A stretch of DNA of 64,000 bases from Bretschneidera sinensis (taxonomy: Eukaryota > Streptophyta > Magnoliopsida > Brassicales > Akaniaceae): NCBI GenBank assembly GCA_023935145.1, contig CM043699.1, forward strand, positions 60,156,638 to 60,220,637. The letters are read 5' to 3'. This document shows, one piece after another, positions 22,233 through 34,475 of the stretch. Every line of letters starts with the position of its first letter. Position 1 is the stretch's first letter. The translations under genes and the position numbers were made by a program. The notes under the pieces are model-generated. The model was given only the letters and a program-made list of their open reading frames with translations, had not been told where the DNA came from and made no database searches.

Positions 22233-23337
22233 ATGGAAATATAATAAATGTACTGGTACATAAGGAGACATTCACGTTGTGTTGAAATTAACCTAAGGAA
22301 GGGTAAGAAGCTAAAATGGGAAATGAAATGGTCATTTTTTTACATTTGTATTGCATTGCATTTAATTAAGAATGAATATGTTTAACTTATGGAAGATGTA
22401 TGATTGGATTTACCTAATGAAGGGTATGTAATGCTTATTGATGTGATGAGAGTTTATCTTGTATGTTTTATAATTATTTTAATATACTTTGTAGTGAGGA
22501 ATAATTATTTTGTTTACATATACCTTTAAATTGTAAAGGTTGGAAAATACCTAAGGATATTGTTTGTGGTATTTTTCCCACGATGGTATGTGTGAAATGA
22601 GGGGCATGTTTTGAATTTGGTCATTTAATTACCTGAATTGTTGATTGTTGTAAACTGAAAATTTTTGTGATTGATATTGTTTATAAAAAGTTAATATTAT
22701 GTTGTGTAAGAAGGAGTTTGGACTAAGAAGTTTATGACAAATTAAGATTATTAATGTTATTGTGATGATTTTTTTTTTTATAATAAATAAAAATGAGAAA
22801 ATAAATTGAAACTGTAACGCAAAGTCTTATTACATTTATGTTTATAAAAAGTGATTTATATGATCAGATGTGAAAATAAAGAACTTAAATCCCAATATGA
22901 ATACTTTTAGTAAGATGAATTCTCATCGAGGTTTTAGCTCACCCCTCCATTTATACCGTCTTTTCAAGTTAACACTAGAAGACTTGTAGTAATAGTTGAA
23001 AGGAGTTCTCGTTCATGACATCCTCCTTCCTTAGGTCTCTTAGAAGTCTAAGTTCTTGTTGGTTCAATTTTTTTTTTTTTTAAAAAAAGGTTTACAATTT
23101 AGTTGTAATAAATGATGTTTCTTTGACTTGTGTCTTTTAGTAAAATTTTGTAAGTTAGTTAAATGTATCGAAAAAGTCTCATGATTGTAAAAAAATTTGT
23201 TTGTTTAGAATTGTGATGTTTGAAAAGAATGTGGTTTGAATTGTAATTTTCTATGGTTGCATCTTGAGTCAAGGTGCACAGTGCTAAAAAGTAATGGAGT
23301 CGTTTCGAGTAGGGCCCACTCGAGATGGGTCGTTACA

Positions 23338-23790
23338 TTTTTGGTATCGGAGTTTTAAGTTTAAGATTCTGTAGGATTTAGTTGCATAGTGTATAGTATA
23401 AGGGTGGTTATAGAAAGTCGGTTATGTAAAGTTAGAGATGATGTTGTTTAGGAGTTGTAACCAATAATGGTTTGGGTAGAAATACGATTGTTTGAGACTA
23501 AGTTGAATTACCTTTTGTTTAGGTGTTATATGAATTAATGTTGTTTGAAATGACTTTGGTGTTTCATATTTCATGAAACCCTATGGATGATTGCTTTTGA
23601 TGAGAATGTTGAATGCAATTGCTTTGATTTGATGAAAATGCTTTGAATTTTATATCATTCTTGTGAACGTAAAGATGTTACTTTGTGGATTGGTTGTTGG
23701 AAAAATTGTAGAGAGGCAAAAAGAGTCAGGGAAAGTTTTCCTTTGATTGAAGCAAATTTTACTCGAAAGTTTTTGTATTAGTTTTGTGAG
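23338..23790 (+). other. LARD leader, non-coding
   Basis: After the primer site the sequence (AGTTTTAAGTTTAAGATTCTG...) resembles chromovirus leaders in position and opening words, but no Gag reading follows. It is cut at 23790 by a solo Athila-type LTR. Confidence 0.65.
23342..23353 (+). other. LARD primer binding site (initiator Met tRNA, degenerate)
   Basis: TGGTATCGGAGT matches 10 of 12 bases of TGGTATCAGAGC, starting 5 nt after the LTR end. Confidence 0.75.
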
Positions 23791-23970
23791 TGATGAGTCT
23801 TAAATATTGCATATTTAAGCCCTTAAATTATATTTGTTAAGCTCTTAGTTTGTATTATTTCACTTTATTTTATGTCTTTTCTGTGTTTTGTGTATTTTTA
23901 TAGGTTTGTGGAGAAAATAAAGCATTTTGGGAGATGTCAACCTTCAAGAGAAAAAGCTGAGGATGCCTAG

Positions 23971-24175
23971 TGCGATCGAGCGCACAAGACATGCAATCGA
24001 GTGAACCTACGCTCGAGTGCACCTACCTACGAACGAGCGCATGGTCAACATCCCACATCGAAATCTTTGCAGTGCAGTGCACCTGTGATCGAGCGCATCA
24101 GACATGCGATCGAGCGCACATGCGATCGTGCTCATCAGACATGTGATCAATCGCACCATTCTGCAATCGAGCGCA
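23971..24175 (+). repeat. Nine copies of a TGYRATCGAGCGCA word
   Basis: Copies start at 23971, 23992, 24009, 24028, 24084, 24105, 24121, 24142 and 24162, most 16-21 bp apart. Related words in the reverse orientation (TGCGCTCGATCGCA) occur at 5091, 5617, 11209, 11231 and 12454. The cluster ends about 55 bp upstream of the TATA motif. Confidence 0.92.
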
Positions 24176-24185
24176 CTCAGGCAAT

Positions 24186-24237
24186 ATCCCACATCGAATC
24201 TACAACCCGTTGTGCTCCGGAACTCCCCCTATAAAAG
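24186..24237 (+). promoter_or_regulatory. USE-like element plus TATA box in the solo LTR
   Basis: ATCCCACATCG at 24186-24196 matches the plant U-snRNA upstream sequence element RTCCCACATCG exactly. TATAAAAG begins at 24230, 33 nt after the element. That spacing is the one known for plant Pol II snRNA promoters; Pol III ones are about ten nt shorter. A second exact ATCCCACATCG lies at 24050-24060. Function is inferred. Confidence 0.7.
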
Positions 24238-25253
24238 CACCATCTCACTTCATCATTCGGTGTGCAATTCCTAGTGCCATTTGGTGCAATCTGGTGGACG
24301 TCTGCTAGCATTCTGGTGGACCCCGAAGGCTTTACTACCACGAGGGGAAGCACCGCCCAACAACGAGTGGAATTTCTCCCATGAATAGTCAGTTTTAATT
24401 ACTGTTTTTTTTAGTTTAATGTTTAGTACTTTTATTATGAACTCTAGTTTCATGATTATGAGTGGCTAAAATCTTCAACTAAGGTTGAAGATGAAGCCTC
24501 GCCGTTGTTTGGCATAATAGTTTCAGATTTGTTTATACAATTATGATGTTTTTTTTAGTATAAATGTTCTGTCAATTATTTGAGTAAAATCTTATGATTG
24601 ATTGTGTTTAAATTGTTCTGTTGGATATTCCGTGTGTTTCATCTGATGGATACATCAAATTATTTTTGATTAAATTGGATTTCCTTTGTGATTTGTTAAA
24701 AGCGGATACATTGGATGCTTTTCGTTTAATTGGGATATTTGTTATTTTTTGTTTTAAGTTGGATTCATGGAATGTTTTGATAGGCTATTTTTAGAACATG
24801 AAGATATATGCTTAACTTTGGTGGGGTGGATTCAGAAACCTTAGTGTCTTTATTATTAGTTTTAAATCAATTTAGTTTAGTTTTTATTTATTTTGCAACA
24901 TATAATTCAAAACTCGAAACTAGGTTAAGATAAGTTTAGTTTAGATAAAATTACATTTTCACAATGTAATTCCCTGTGGATTCGACCTCGCACTTGCATA
25001 ACACTATATTGCAAACGACTTGTGCGCTTGCGAGTAATTTAAAACTCACAACAGTGAGTATGATTAAGTTATTATTGAACTACTAGTTAAAGGACTTGGA
25101 GATGTTGTTACGAATGTTCTTCCTAAGGGTATAAACTTAAATGAGTGGTATTGAGTAAATGAATTATACTTAGTTGTGTATGAATATTTCATATGATAAT
25201 TTCTTTTGTTGTGTATGATAAAGTATTAGTGATTGATGGCTGTGTAAATATTG

Positions 25254-26130
25254 TGTTAGGATTTGTCCAAGGATTAAACAGATGAAGAAAGTCAGCATCA
25301 GGTCCTGGCTGTGTGCCGCGGCCCAACCTTGGGCTCCGCGGCCTCCAGCAAGTCCAGGACTCCTCCCCTCCAGGTCGCACCACGGCCTAGCCCATCCAAG
25401 CCTCAACACAAAGCCCTGAGCCTCAGCACACCCTGTTCCGAGCCTCAGCACGAGGCACACTTTACACCTTTGAATCAACACTTTGAAAGGTGCGTGGAGC
25501 ATGATCAAAATGCACAGGATCACTTAGACTTGTTGGAGGGCTATGATTGATTGGTCCTCAAGATCTAAGGGTTAAGATTGTCTTCAAGATAGGTTCAAGA
25601 AGTGGTGCACTATATAAAGGGTCACCTAGCTTCAATCTCAACAAGTAAGGGTGTGACATACAAGTGATGTGATCATCTCAACAAGAGAGGTGAGAATGAC
25701 ATGTGAATGTGTGTGAAATAGAACACATGGTTGTGTGAGAGTGCAAAGATACTAAACACAAGAGAGGTTGTTTGTTTAGAGAGAAAGTAGTATAGATTGG
25801 GATTTAAGGGCTTTGTAAGGGAATTTGCTTGGGGAAAATTCCAAAGAGACACTAGTCCTTATCAATTTCTTTTTCTTTTCTTTCATTCTTCAAGAACAAA
25901 TGGATTCTTGAAGAGGTGTTGTTGTATTTGTAAAGAACTCATTAATTTAGTGCAGAGGGCTCGGAGGAGCTCACGGGGACGTAGGCACATTGTCGAACCT
26001 CGATAACAAATTACTTGTGTTCTTTCTTTGATTGTTTAATTTTTGTTTCTGTTCTGATCATTACAAGTCATTTTAGACTTGGGTGTTTGGAAGATCACCA
26101 CCTGGGCATCTTGAGGGTGATTTTCCAACA
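25254..26130 (+). repeat. Solo copia LTR related to copia-1, 877 bp
   Basis: It starts TGTTAGGATTTGTCC and ends GATTTTCCAACA, with a perfect TATTG duplication (25249-25253, 26131-26135). It shares with copia-1 the TATA region (CACTATATAAAGGGTCACCTAG at 25609-25630) and the 3' end (CCACCTGGGCATCTTG...). Its U3 has a different GC-rich block (CCGCGGCCCAACCTTGG, 25316-25400). Confidence 0.94.
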
Positions 26131-26135
26131 TATTG

Positions 26136-29100
26136 TGGAGTGTTGACTTATGGAATAATTATTATATAAATCACAGAATTGGAATAGAAGGAAGTTAGGA
26201 TTAATGGGACTAATTATGCGTACAGTTGGATGATAAGTATGGGAAAAAGGTAAGTGTTGGATATTGGAATTGAAATAATTTGAGAGTTCAGGTTGTGTTT
26301 ACTGATTGGAAATGTGGAAAGATTAAGAATTTTATAAGTTACATTGACTCATAGAAGTTTTAAGCATTCCAATAAGAAATGGGACTTGAAAAGAATGATT
26401 AATGTTGGTAAGAGTGTAGATTGGATAATGAATATAAAAAGGATTAAAAACAAATGGCACGATAAGTGGTTAGTGTAAAGAATAAGGTTAGTAGGTAGTG
26501 ATTACGGTAAAATGAGAAAAAATAAATCGAGTAAAGAATGACGGTGTAAGGTGAATTATAAGCGAAGGTTTGTGATGTTCTGGGGTTTTAAGAAAGATAG
26601 TAAAGGAAGTATTTTGGAAAATAGAAATTGTTCTATGAAATTCTGTAAAAGAGAAAGTTGTAGCTAACTTTGATTTGATTTTTTTGTTAAGTGAAGCTCG
26701 ATACAAAGAGACGGTAAACTGATTCAAAAACTTAGAAAAGCCTTGAGTATAGATTTAAAAATGAATAATTATTTTAGTTGATGTTAGTTAGGTGGACTTA
26801 AAAGTTTTTCTTTACTTGGAAATATAAATTTGTGGGAAGTTAATTTGATTTTAGTGAAAGATGTGTAATGATGAACAAAGATATTTGAGGCATTTACAAA
26901 TTTAAATACTTGTGAGCAATTTGTTTTAGATATGATTGGAGTACTAGAAAGAAGGATGATTAGTTAAAGAACGTGTTTGATAGCAAACCAAGGGTTCAGT
27001 AAGGTATGAGAATGTTAGAATAATTATGGAAAAAGAAAAACAAATATGGAATATAAGGTTAAGGGATTTTGATATGAGTAAATGATGGAAAAATTGAGTT
27101 TGAGGTGATTAGCTTTAACCCTCATCCATAGTAAATGGTAAGGGCTTGACGTTTGTCAATAATGGTGTAAAAATAAAAGATTTCAAGAGGAAAGTTATTA
27201 ACTTAGAAGCCATTGAAGTTTGGAGTACTTTTAAGAAGGGATAGTGTTGGAAGAGATGTCTATTAAGGAAGATAGTGAAAGAGATTAGAGGTTACTAAAC
27301 ATTGTGATTTTTGGTCGAACTTAATGCAAGGTGAAGGGAAGATCTTAGACAAATTAAGGAGTTACCAAGAAGTGTTAAGAGAGTTAAAAAATATATGATT
27401 GATTTTTTTAACTAAGTGGATGAAGGAAAATATAAATCATGATCAGATTAAGAGTTATCTTTGAATGAATGTATAAAATGTTATGTTGTGGTTGTTAAGC
27501 TATATATACTGAGAGCTATTAGCTATGGTAAATTAAGGGAGATTGTTGGGTTTGATGTACACCAGGTGGCCAGGCAAAACAGTTGACAAGGAAAAGTATG
27601 GAAGTGGAGTGTTAAATGGCTTTCTAGAAGTTTTGATTTCTTAAATAGGCCAGAAGGAGAAACAAGAAAAGAAAAAGAGTTGAAGGTGTAGTTATGTCAA
27701 TAAAGAAATTCGAGTGTGTAAAAAGTTTGTTAGAAAGATACAGGTGGAATAAAGAGACAAAGATATTATAGTTCGATGAACTAAATGATAAAAGTTGGAG
27801 TAAAAGATAAGGAAATTTGTAATACCTAACAACTATTTCAAAAAGAGGGAGATATTGGAGCTTGAGAAAAATGGGGAAAATTATTGGGTGCTTGTTTTGG
27901 GTTTTGTTACTAGGATTAAAGAGAGATGGAGTAATTCAGTAAAATTATGAATGTGAGGGCAAATCAAGAAGTTGAGAATATATTAAATTTGATTTGAGAT
28001 TTAATGGAATTGTGTTTGATTGAGAATTTAGTTGAAACTCTCTGTGAAGTATAATCTTGAAAATTGTGAAGTTATTGATAAGAATGGAAACAGGATGATT
28101 AAAAGGAAAAAGGAATAAAAGTGTAAAAAGATGGCTTAGTGAAGAGATAAAAGTCCAAGATTTAGAATAAAGGTCTAAGTATGAATCGAAATGCTAGGGT
28201 ATGAATGAGTAAAAAGTTGGAAAGTTAGAAAATTGTTCATTTGAGAAGCAGAAATGAGAAATTGTTAATGAAATGACTAATGGTTATGAGAATAAAGGAT
28301 AAAGACACGATTAGAAATCTTTGGGGTGCAGAGTCATCTAAAGTGTATCTTAGAGATTTTTTCTAAGTAAGAAAAATACTTATTTGATATGAGGTTTAGA
28401 GTATATAACATAAGGAATGAGTAGAAGATTTGATCTATAAAGATATATAAAAGAATGGAAAGGTTCTAAGAGAATGGTAAATTGAAGTTCAATGAATATA
28501 AAAAGGATAGTTTATCTGAGTAAGATCATTGGGAAGTTCAAATAGAAGTTATAGATGAATTAAAAAAGTTATATTTGAGGACACTTAAGTGATAAAGTTG
28601 GAGAAGAAATTTGTAAAATATGGAGTTGTTAGCTGTAAAAGGAAGTCACTAGTTCATGGAATGCTCAAACAATGTTATGGAATGGGTGGAAGCGTATTAT
28701 GGTTGTTAAGGAGAGACTAGTCAACTTGGAGTCATAGTGGAGAGCAAAGTACTTAATTGTTACTATTGGAGAGTTATATATGAATTTATTGGTTAATATA
28801 CCCTGGTGAAGAAAAAGAAGGAATTAGAGTTTTATGGAATTGATAAGAAAGGAACCTGGATTAGAACTAAAAGACACGTTGAGAAAAATGAGTAAATTAC
28901 TAAATGAAGCTTTTTGCTCGAAAGATGTTGGAAAGAGAGGTAACTGATTGGGAAGTTGAATTGTGAAGGCTTAATGACTTTCATTTTCGTGAGTGAATTT
29001 GTAATCGTAAAGTGCATGAACTAAGAAGATGAGCAAAGAACTAAACTAAAATTAATACAAAATTTTTGATAAGACTGTTGGCGAACCCTAAGTATAATTT

Positions 29101-29684
29101 TTTTAACTTGAAAAAGAAGTTATTTAATAATAAGAAAAAGTGATTAGTTGATAAGTGATTTTGTGGAGAGGTATTTTGGGAGAGATTTTTGAACAAGTTA
29201 TACAGTATTTTGAGGGTCTTAAAGCATGAATTCAAAATAGAAACATAAAAATGTAGAGAGGAGCATGAGATGGTAGAACTTTAGTTTTTGAAGCACAAGA
29301 GTAAAAGAAAGATATAAAAAGATGGTGACTTTGAGTAATACTTTTATTTAGGAATGTATGGTTTGAGGGATTAGTTGGGTAAATCGAATGGTAGAGAAAT
29401 GATAAATTATGAAGTTGAGTAGTTGAATGAAGGGCGAGCACCACTTAATGAACAAAAGAGTTTTTAGTAAGATCAGATGACATTTATTAGAATAGTATGC
29501 CAATTCACATTAGTAATTGAGTAGTTGGTTGGCAACAAGATAAAAGCTTAATCTAATAACGTCAAGAAAATTTGCAGAATGTACCTGAGAAAGTGAGAAG
29601 AACTAGGAAGGTGATAATTCTGATGTTTTGTAAACCCTAGTTAAGAAAATTTTGAGGACGAAATTTTTATTAGTGGGGAAAAGT
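26136..29684 (+). other. LARD internal region, no recognisable coding
   Basis: I read this stretch for Gag, protease, RT, RNase H and integrase signatures on both strands and recognised none. It is purine-rich on the plus strand (many AAG, GAA and TTGG words) and dense in stops. At its end a TTGAGGACGAAATTTTT motif and GTGGGGAAAAG precede the 3' LTR. Chromoviruses carry a similar motif before their polypurine tract. The nearby piece 25059-25253 between the two solo LTRs belongs to the same internal region. Confidence 0.75.
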
Positions 29685-30329
29685 TGTAGAGCCCGGTACC
29701 TCATTTGGGATATTTAAATCGGGATTTTATTATTTTGACGTGTAATTGATGTATAAGGTGACTTTGAGATTAAATTTAAATTCATGTGAAAACAGTTTTA
29801 AATTTTATTGGTGTTAGTCACTTATATGACTTATTGATTGATGGGTAATGTATTGTAAAGTAGGGATGGAAAAATGGGCGAGGAAAGGGTGAGGTTGGAG
29901 GAAAATTTTTCCCCATCTCGGTTCTCCACGAGAAATTGGGTCCCGCGAGGAATTTTCTTTAGCAAAACCCAAGTCATGAGACTACATAAAATTTGAACTA
30001 TGTCCGAAGTTGGTAAGGCCAAAAAATTTAAAACTTTTACTTGTTAAAGCCTAAGTTGGTCTTATGGCCATTAAGAAATAGAGTGTTGTAAAAGACGAAA
30101 GGCAAGTGGTATTTATTAAAGAGAAAATACTAATAGTATTTATAAGATATAAATTATCATTTAGGTTAAAATCTTGTAAATTTGAAGTGGGGATTCAATA
30201 AATTCATTTAGTAAAAACACATGAATTTAAGATGGAAAATATAGTATATTATTTATTGGGTCCGGGGAATTCGGGGCAGGGACCTATATCCTCGTTCTTG
30301 TCCTTGCCAAGGCAATTGGAAAAAAATTT

Positions 30330-30351
30330 CCCCATCCCCATCCCCGTCCCC
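30330..30351 (-). other. G-quadruplex-prone block in the hAT element
   Basis: On the minus strand there are four runs of four G separated by exactly two bases each (AC, AT, AT). On the plus strand the last C4 run can also pair with CGGGG six bases on. This is seen directly; quadruplex formation is inferred. Confidence 0.8.
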
Positions 30352-30396
30352 AAACGGGGCAAGGATTTCTCCCAAAATCAAGGTCGAGTGTGGCGG

Positions 30397-32263
30397 TATA
30401 ACGACCCATCCCGAGTTGGTCACCCCCAAGACGGTGTCATCACATTTTGAAAATCCCAGCATGACACATATATGCAACAATAAAAATGATACTAACAAAA
30501 ATTTTACTTCAATCATCAACCCTCGACAGGGGAGATAAATCATTTTGATCTTGACTTAAACATTATATACAACGCAAAATGCATGAATATTTACAAATAA
30601 ATTTTATTTTATTTTCTCATTAGTTTGAGGATGGAGACATGTATGTGGCTTACAGATAATGATTTCATCTGAACCTCAACTCACCAAACTATCTGTCCTA
30701 CCTGCTACCTGAAATCATTGTACAATAAGGGATGAGCTTCACAAGTTCAGGGAATTAAATTTACTAGAAGTATTCAATTTGTATAAATAGTCCTTTAATA
30801 TTTAATAATTTATATCTCATATAATTTGATAATAGCATGTAGTCTAACATTTAGATAGTTCTTATTATATCATACTTCTATATTTCTTTCTCACCATAAC
30901 TGCCTCTCTATGAGACTCATTCATCTATAAATAAATTTATAATAACAAACAACACTTCAACATTTCAGTAATACAATCAATATTTAAAACAGATACAATG
31001 CATGAATTATTATTAGGGAACGTCTTCCCACATGTTGATATGTTTTTATCTTAGACCGGCCCCCTCCCGATTATTTTATTTCCAGCATATATCGGCTGTC
31101 ACGGTTTTCATTTATTTAAAGCATATACCAACTGTCATGGTTTTCATTTATTTCCAGCATATACTGGCTGTCACGGTTTTTTGTTTAGATCGGCCCCCTC
31201 TCGGTTCTTTTATTTCCTGCATATGGATATGAACAATGATATGAAATATGCATACGAACAATAATATAAAAACAAGCATGTATTCAAATATTTAATTTAG
31301 CTATCATGCCTTTTCTCAAATTACTATTTGATCAATTGCACTAATTTCTTCTCCTCATATATCACATCAATTTATCAACCAAAACTCGTCAAGAATTTCA
31401 TTTATCACCTTCATTATTAAATCGACTAATTATTCTAATAATATTACTTCTCATATAATAATTTTCTACACATCCAATATTCCTATCATATTTGTCAATC
31501 AATTTTTCATCTACCACCAAAGCATAAGCTAATAATTTATTCTGATATTATCACTAGATACTTCATATTTATCTTGATTACTTAAAGTAAATCTAACTCA
31601 CCACGTAGCACTTAGCACTTAGAGCTACCCGTGGATCACTTCCTTACTTTTCCTGCTCCTCTCAGAAATTTTCCTCGGTTGCCGATCGTCAACACTTGAA
31701 ATAATATTTATATTAAATTTCTAATTTATTCCTCAATTCTTCATAATTCACACCCTTTGAAAATTCCCACTTTGAATTCTGATAAATTTCATGTATGCTA
31801 AAATTCAAAAATAAACTTCATGTTATCGCCTTTTGTTTTTCTTAGAGCTTCCCGTGACCCTTTATACAATTTTTCCGTAAACCCCTTCAAAAATTTTGCT
31901 CTTTCAACCTTTCTTTCGATCCTTAATTGTTTAAAGAAAGAGAGTAATGTGAATCGCAGTTGAAAAAAAAACAAACAGGATTTGTTAAGAATTAAAATAA
32001 AAGCAAAACTAAACTTGCAAATATTTGTTTTAACACTCAGCAGCCCTTTCACCAATTTGTTTCCACGCAAGAGGCCTTGCTGCCTTACATACAGCTTAGC
32101 CTCATTCTCTTCGCAACAAGTGTTGCCACTTATTGCCAAATTTTTTTTAATTGTTTTATAGAAATTAAACTTTTCACATGTAAATATATATATTATTTTA
32201 ACTCTATATCATATTTATTAAGTAGTACTTCTTTACCCTTACTTTACAAATACGGGTATTACA
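30397..32263 (-). repeat. gypsy-2 3' LTR, 1867 bp
   Basis: On the plus strand it runs from TATAACGACCC (first base pair of the usual TGTAACG changed) to GGTATTACA. It contains three or so irregular copies of a CCAGCATATACCGGCTGTCACGG word (31080-31175), which is expanded to a regular tandem array in gypsy-3. Confidence 0.92.
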
Positions 32264-32275
32264 ATTCTACCCACC

Positions 32276-33760
32276 TTACAAAAATTTTGTCCTCGAAATT
32301 TCCTTACCTAATTCATGAAAGAGTTGGGGGTATTTCTTCCTCATTCTTGCTTCATGCTCCCAAGTGACTTCTTCAACATCTTTATTCCGCCATAATATTT
32401 GAATAAAAGGAATGACTTTATTTCGAAAGACTAGTTCTTTTTTGTCTAGAATTCTGACTGGTACTTGCATAAAAGTCAAATCTTCCTGAAGTTCTATCGC
32501 CTGATTCGAGATACTATGGGATTCATCATGTAAGTACTTTCTCACCAGTGACACATTATGTAATTGCTTTAACTCTAGGGGCAAATCCAATCGATATGTT
32601 ACTAGTCCAATTCTCTCAATCACCTCATATGGCCCCACAAATCTTGGGCTCAACTTTCTCTTCTTTTTAAACCTTAACACACCCTTCCACAGAGATATCT
32701 TCAAAAATACCCAATAACCAACCTGAAACTCGAGAGGTTGTTTTCTTTTATCAGTATATCCCTTCTGTCTGTTCTGGGTTGCTATGAGGTTCTCTCTAAC
32801 CAGTTTGATCCTCTCAGTAGTCAAATCTACCATTTCTGGACCAAATATCTTTCTCTCTCCAACTTCTTCCCAGCACACTGGAGTTCTACACCTTCTACCA
32901 TATAAAGCCTCGAATGGTGCCATCCTAATACTAGTTTGATACTGGTTATTGTATGCAAACTCGATCAAAGGAAAATAAGCATCCCAGATCACTGAGAAAC
33001 TCAATACACTTGCCCTCAGCATATCTTCTAGTATTATGATGATTCTCTCCGTCTGCCCATCAGTTTGTGGATGGAAAGTTGTACTAAACTGCAATTACGT
33101 ACCCATAGCTTCTTGGAAACCTCTCCAAAATCTAGAAGTAAATCTAGAATCTTTATCTGATACAATGCTCAAGGGTACTCCATGTAATTTTATTATCTTT
33201 TCTACATAAAATTCAGCCAACTTTTCAGGACTCCAGCTAGTTTTAATAGGAAGGAAATGTGAAGACTTAGAAAGTCTATCCACTATAACCCATACAACGT
33301 CATGTTCTCTATGGGTACCAGGAAAACCAGAGACAAAATCCACACTCACATTTTCTTATGGCCACTCAGGTACTGGAAGAGGTTATAATAAACTTGTTGG
33401 ATGTCTATTCTTAGACTTCACATATTGACAAGTCAAACATCTAGAAATATATTCCGCTACATCCTTCTTCATCCCTGACCACTAATAATTCTGTCCCAAT
33501 CCGCTGTACATCTTATTATTACATGGGTGCATGGAATATACAGAATCATGAGCCTCCCTTAGTAACTCCTTTCTCATCTCCAAATTATTGGGAACATAAA
33601 CTTTATGCCCCAATACCACCATACCATATTCTCTAATTCTAAACTCAATTGGCTTCCCACTCAACACTTCCCGTCTGATCTTCTTTATCCCCTCATCTCT
33701 ATCCTGCATCTGTAATAAACGATCAATCATAGAAGATTGTACCACCATATTTTCCATCAA
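32276..33760 (-). pseudogene. gypsy-2 integrase with chromodomain
   Basis: From the N terminus: the zinc-finger half (LLREAHDSVYSMHPCNNKMY, with an early stop, then CLTCQYVKSKNRHP), core NVSVDFVSGFPG with the first Asp, SIVSDKDSRFTSRFW with the second, and TTFHPQTDGQTERIIIIL with the catalytic Glu, so D-D-E is intact. The GPYEVIERIGLVTYRLDLP tail leads to a chromodomain (PVRILDKKELVFRNK...ILWRNKDVEEVTWEHEARMR), the mark of Tekay/Del chromoviruses that target heterochromatin. Only about four stops or shifts interrupt it, several at Gln or Trp positions. Confidence 0.93.
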
Positions 33761-33784
33761 TACTCCTCTATCATTGACACTGAA

Positions 33785-34465
33785 CTACATCCTCATTCTT
33801 CTTAATTCTATCGTCAAGCTAGTATTATGACTCACGATAGCAGCTAATCTCCCTGTAGCCTTTCTACTTAATGGATCAGTTACTACATTAGCCTTTCTTG
33901 GATGAGACTGAATTGTATAGCCATAATCACAAATTAACTCCATCCACCTCCTCTGCCTCAAATTTAACTCCTTCTGGGTCGGTAAATGCGTCAAGTTTTT
34001 ATAATCAGTAAAAATTTCACAATTGGCTCCATATAGATGATGTCTCCAAATCTTAAAAGCAAAAACTATGGCAGCCAATTCTAAATCATGGGTCGGGTAA
34101 TTTCTCTCATGGTTCTTTAATTACCTAGATATATAAGCTATAACTTTCCCATGTTGCATCAACACACATCCCAACCCTTAATGTGATGTATCACTATATA
34201 CCACAAATCCTTCATCACCAGAAGGAAGCACTAATACCGGGGCATTAATCAATTTTTCTTTCAACAACTGGAAACTTCTCTCACATTCCTCTGACCACCT
34301 AAACTTCACATCCTTCCTAGTTAATTTAGTCAATAGTCTACCAATCATAGAAAAATTTTGGATGAATCTCTTATAATAACTAGCCAACCCCAAAACGCTT
34401 CTAATTTTAGTTATACTCGTGGGTCTTTCCCAATTCAGCATCGCTTCTACTTTTTGTGGGTCCAC
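33785..34465 (-). pseudogene. gypsy-2 RT C-terminus and RNase H
   Basis: DPQKVEAMLNWERPTSITKI and RSVLGLASYYKRFIQNFS belong to the RT thumb and connection. FVVYSDTSH starts RNase H (usual YCDAS reads YSDTS), and after a break [20 protein letters not shown] and [15 protein letters not shown] continue it. In the last, VVTDPLSRK replaces the usual VVADALSRK. Upstream RT with the catalytic YIDD box is deleted. Confidence 0.9.
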
Positions 34466-34475
34466 TGCAATCCCT

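Larger units (their letters stand above)
19917..23337 (+). repeat. LARD 5' LTR, 3421 bp
   Basis: It aligns over its length with 29685-29860 plus 36138-38974. It contains a TATA box, a GA microsatellite, an AAT run near 21705-21738 and five copies of a 64-bp repeat. No gene is seen within it. Low-GC, A/T-rich sequence fills the rest. Confidence 0.93.
23791..25053 (+). repeat. Solo LTR of the gypsy-A (Athila-like) family, 1263 bp
   Basis: It starts TGATGAGTC and ends CTCACAACA, flanked on both sides by GTGAG (23786-23790 and 25054-25058), a perfect 5-bp target duplication. It is homologous to the gypsy-A LTR in its first 150 bp and to the Athila-B LTR at its end (CTTGCGAGTAATTTAAAACTC). No primer site or coding region follows, so it is a solo LTR left by LTR-LTR recombination. 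Confidence 0.95.

Noticed and set aside
25311..25550. 79-codon plus-strand frame in the solo copia LTR
   Set aside because: GC-rich U3 sequence without a domain, and the LTR has clear ends and a target duplication.
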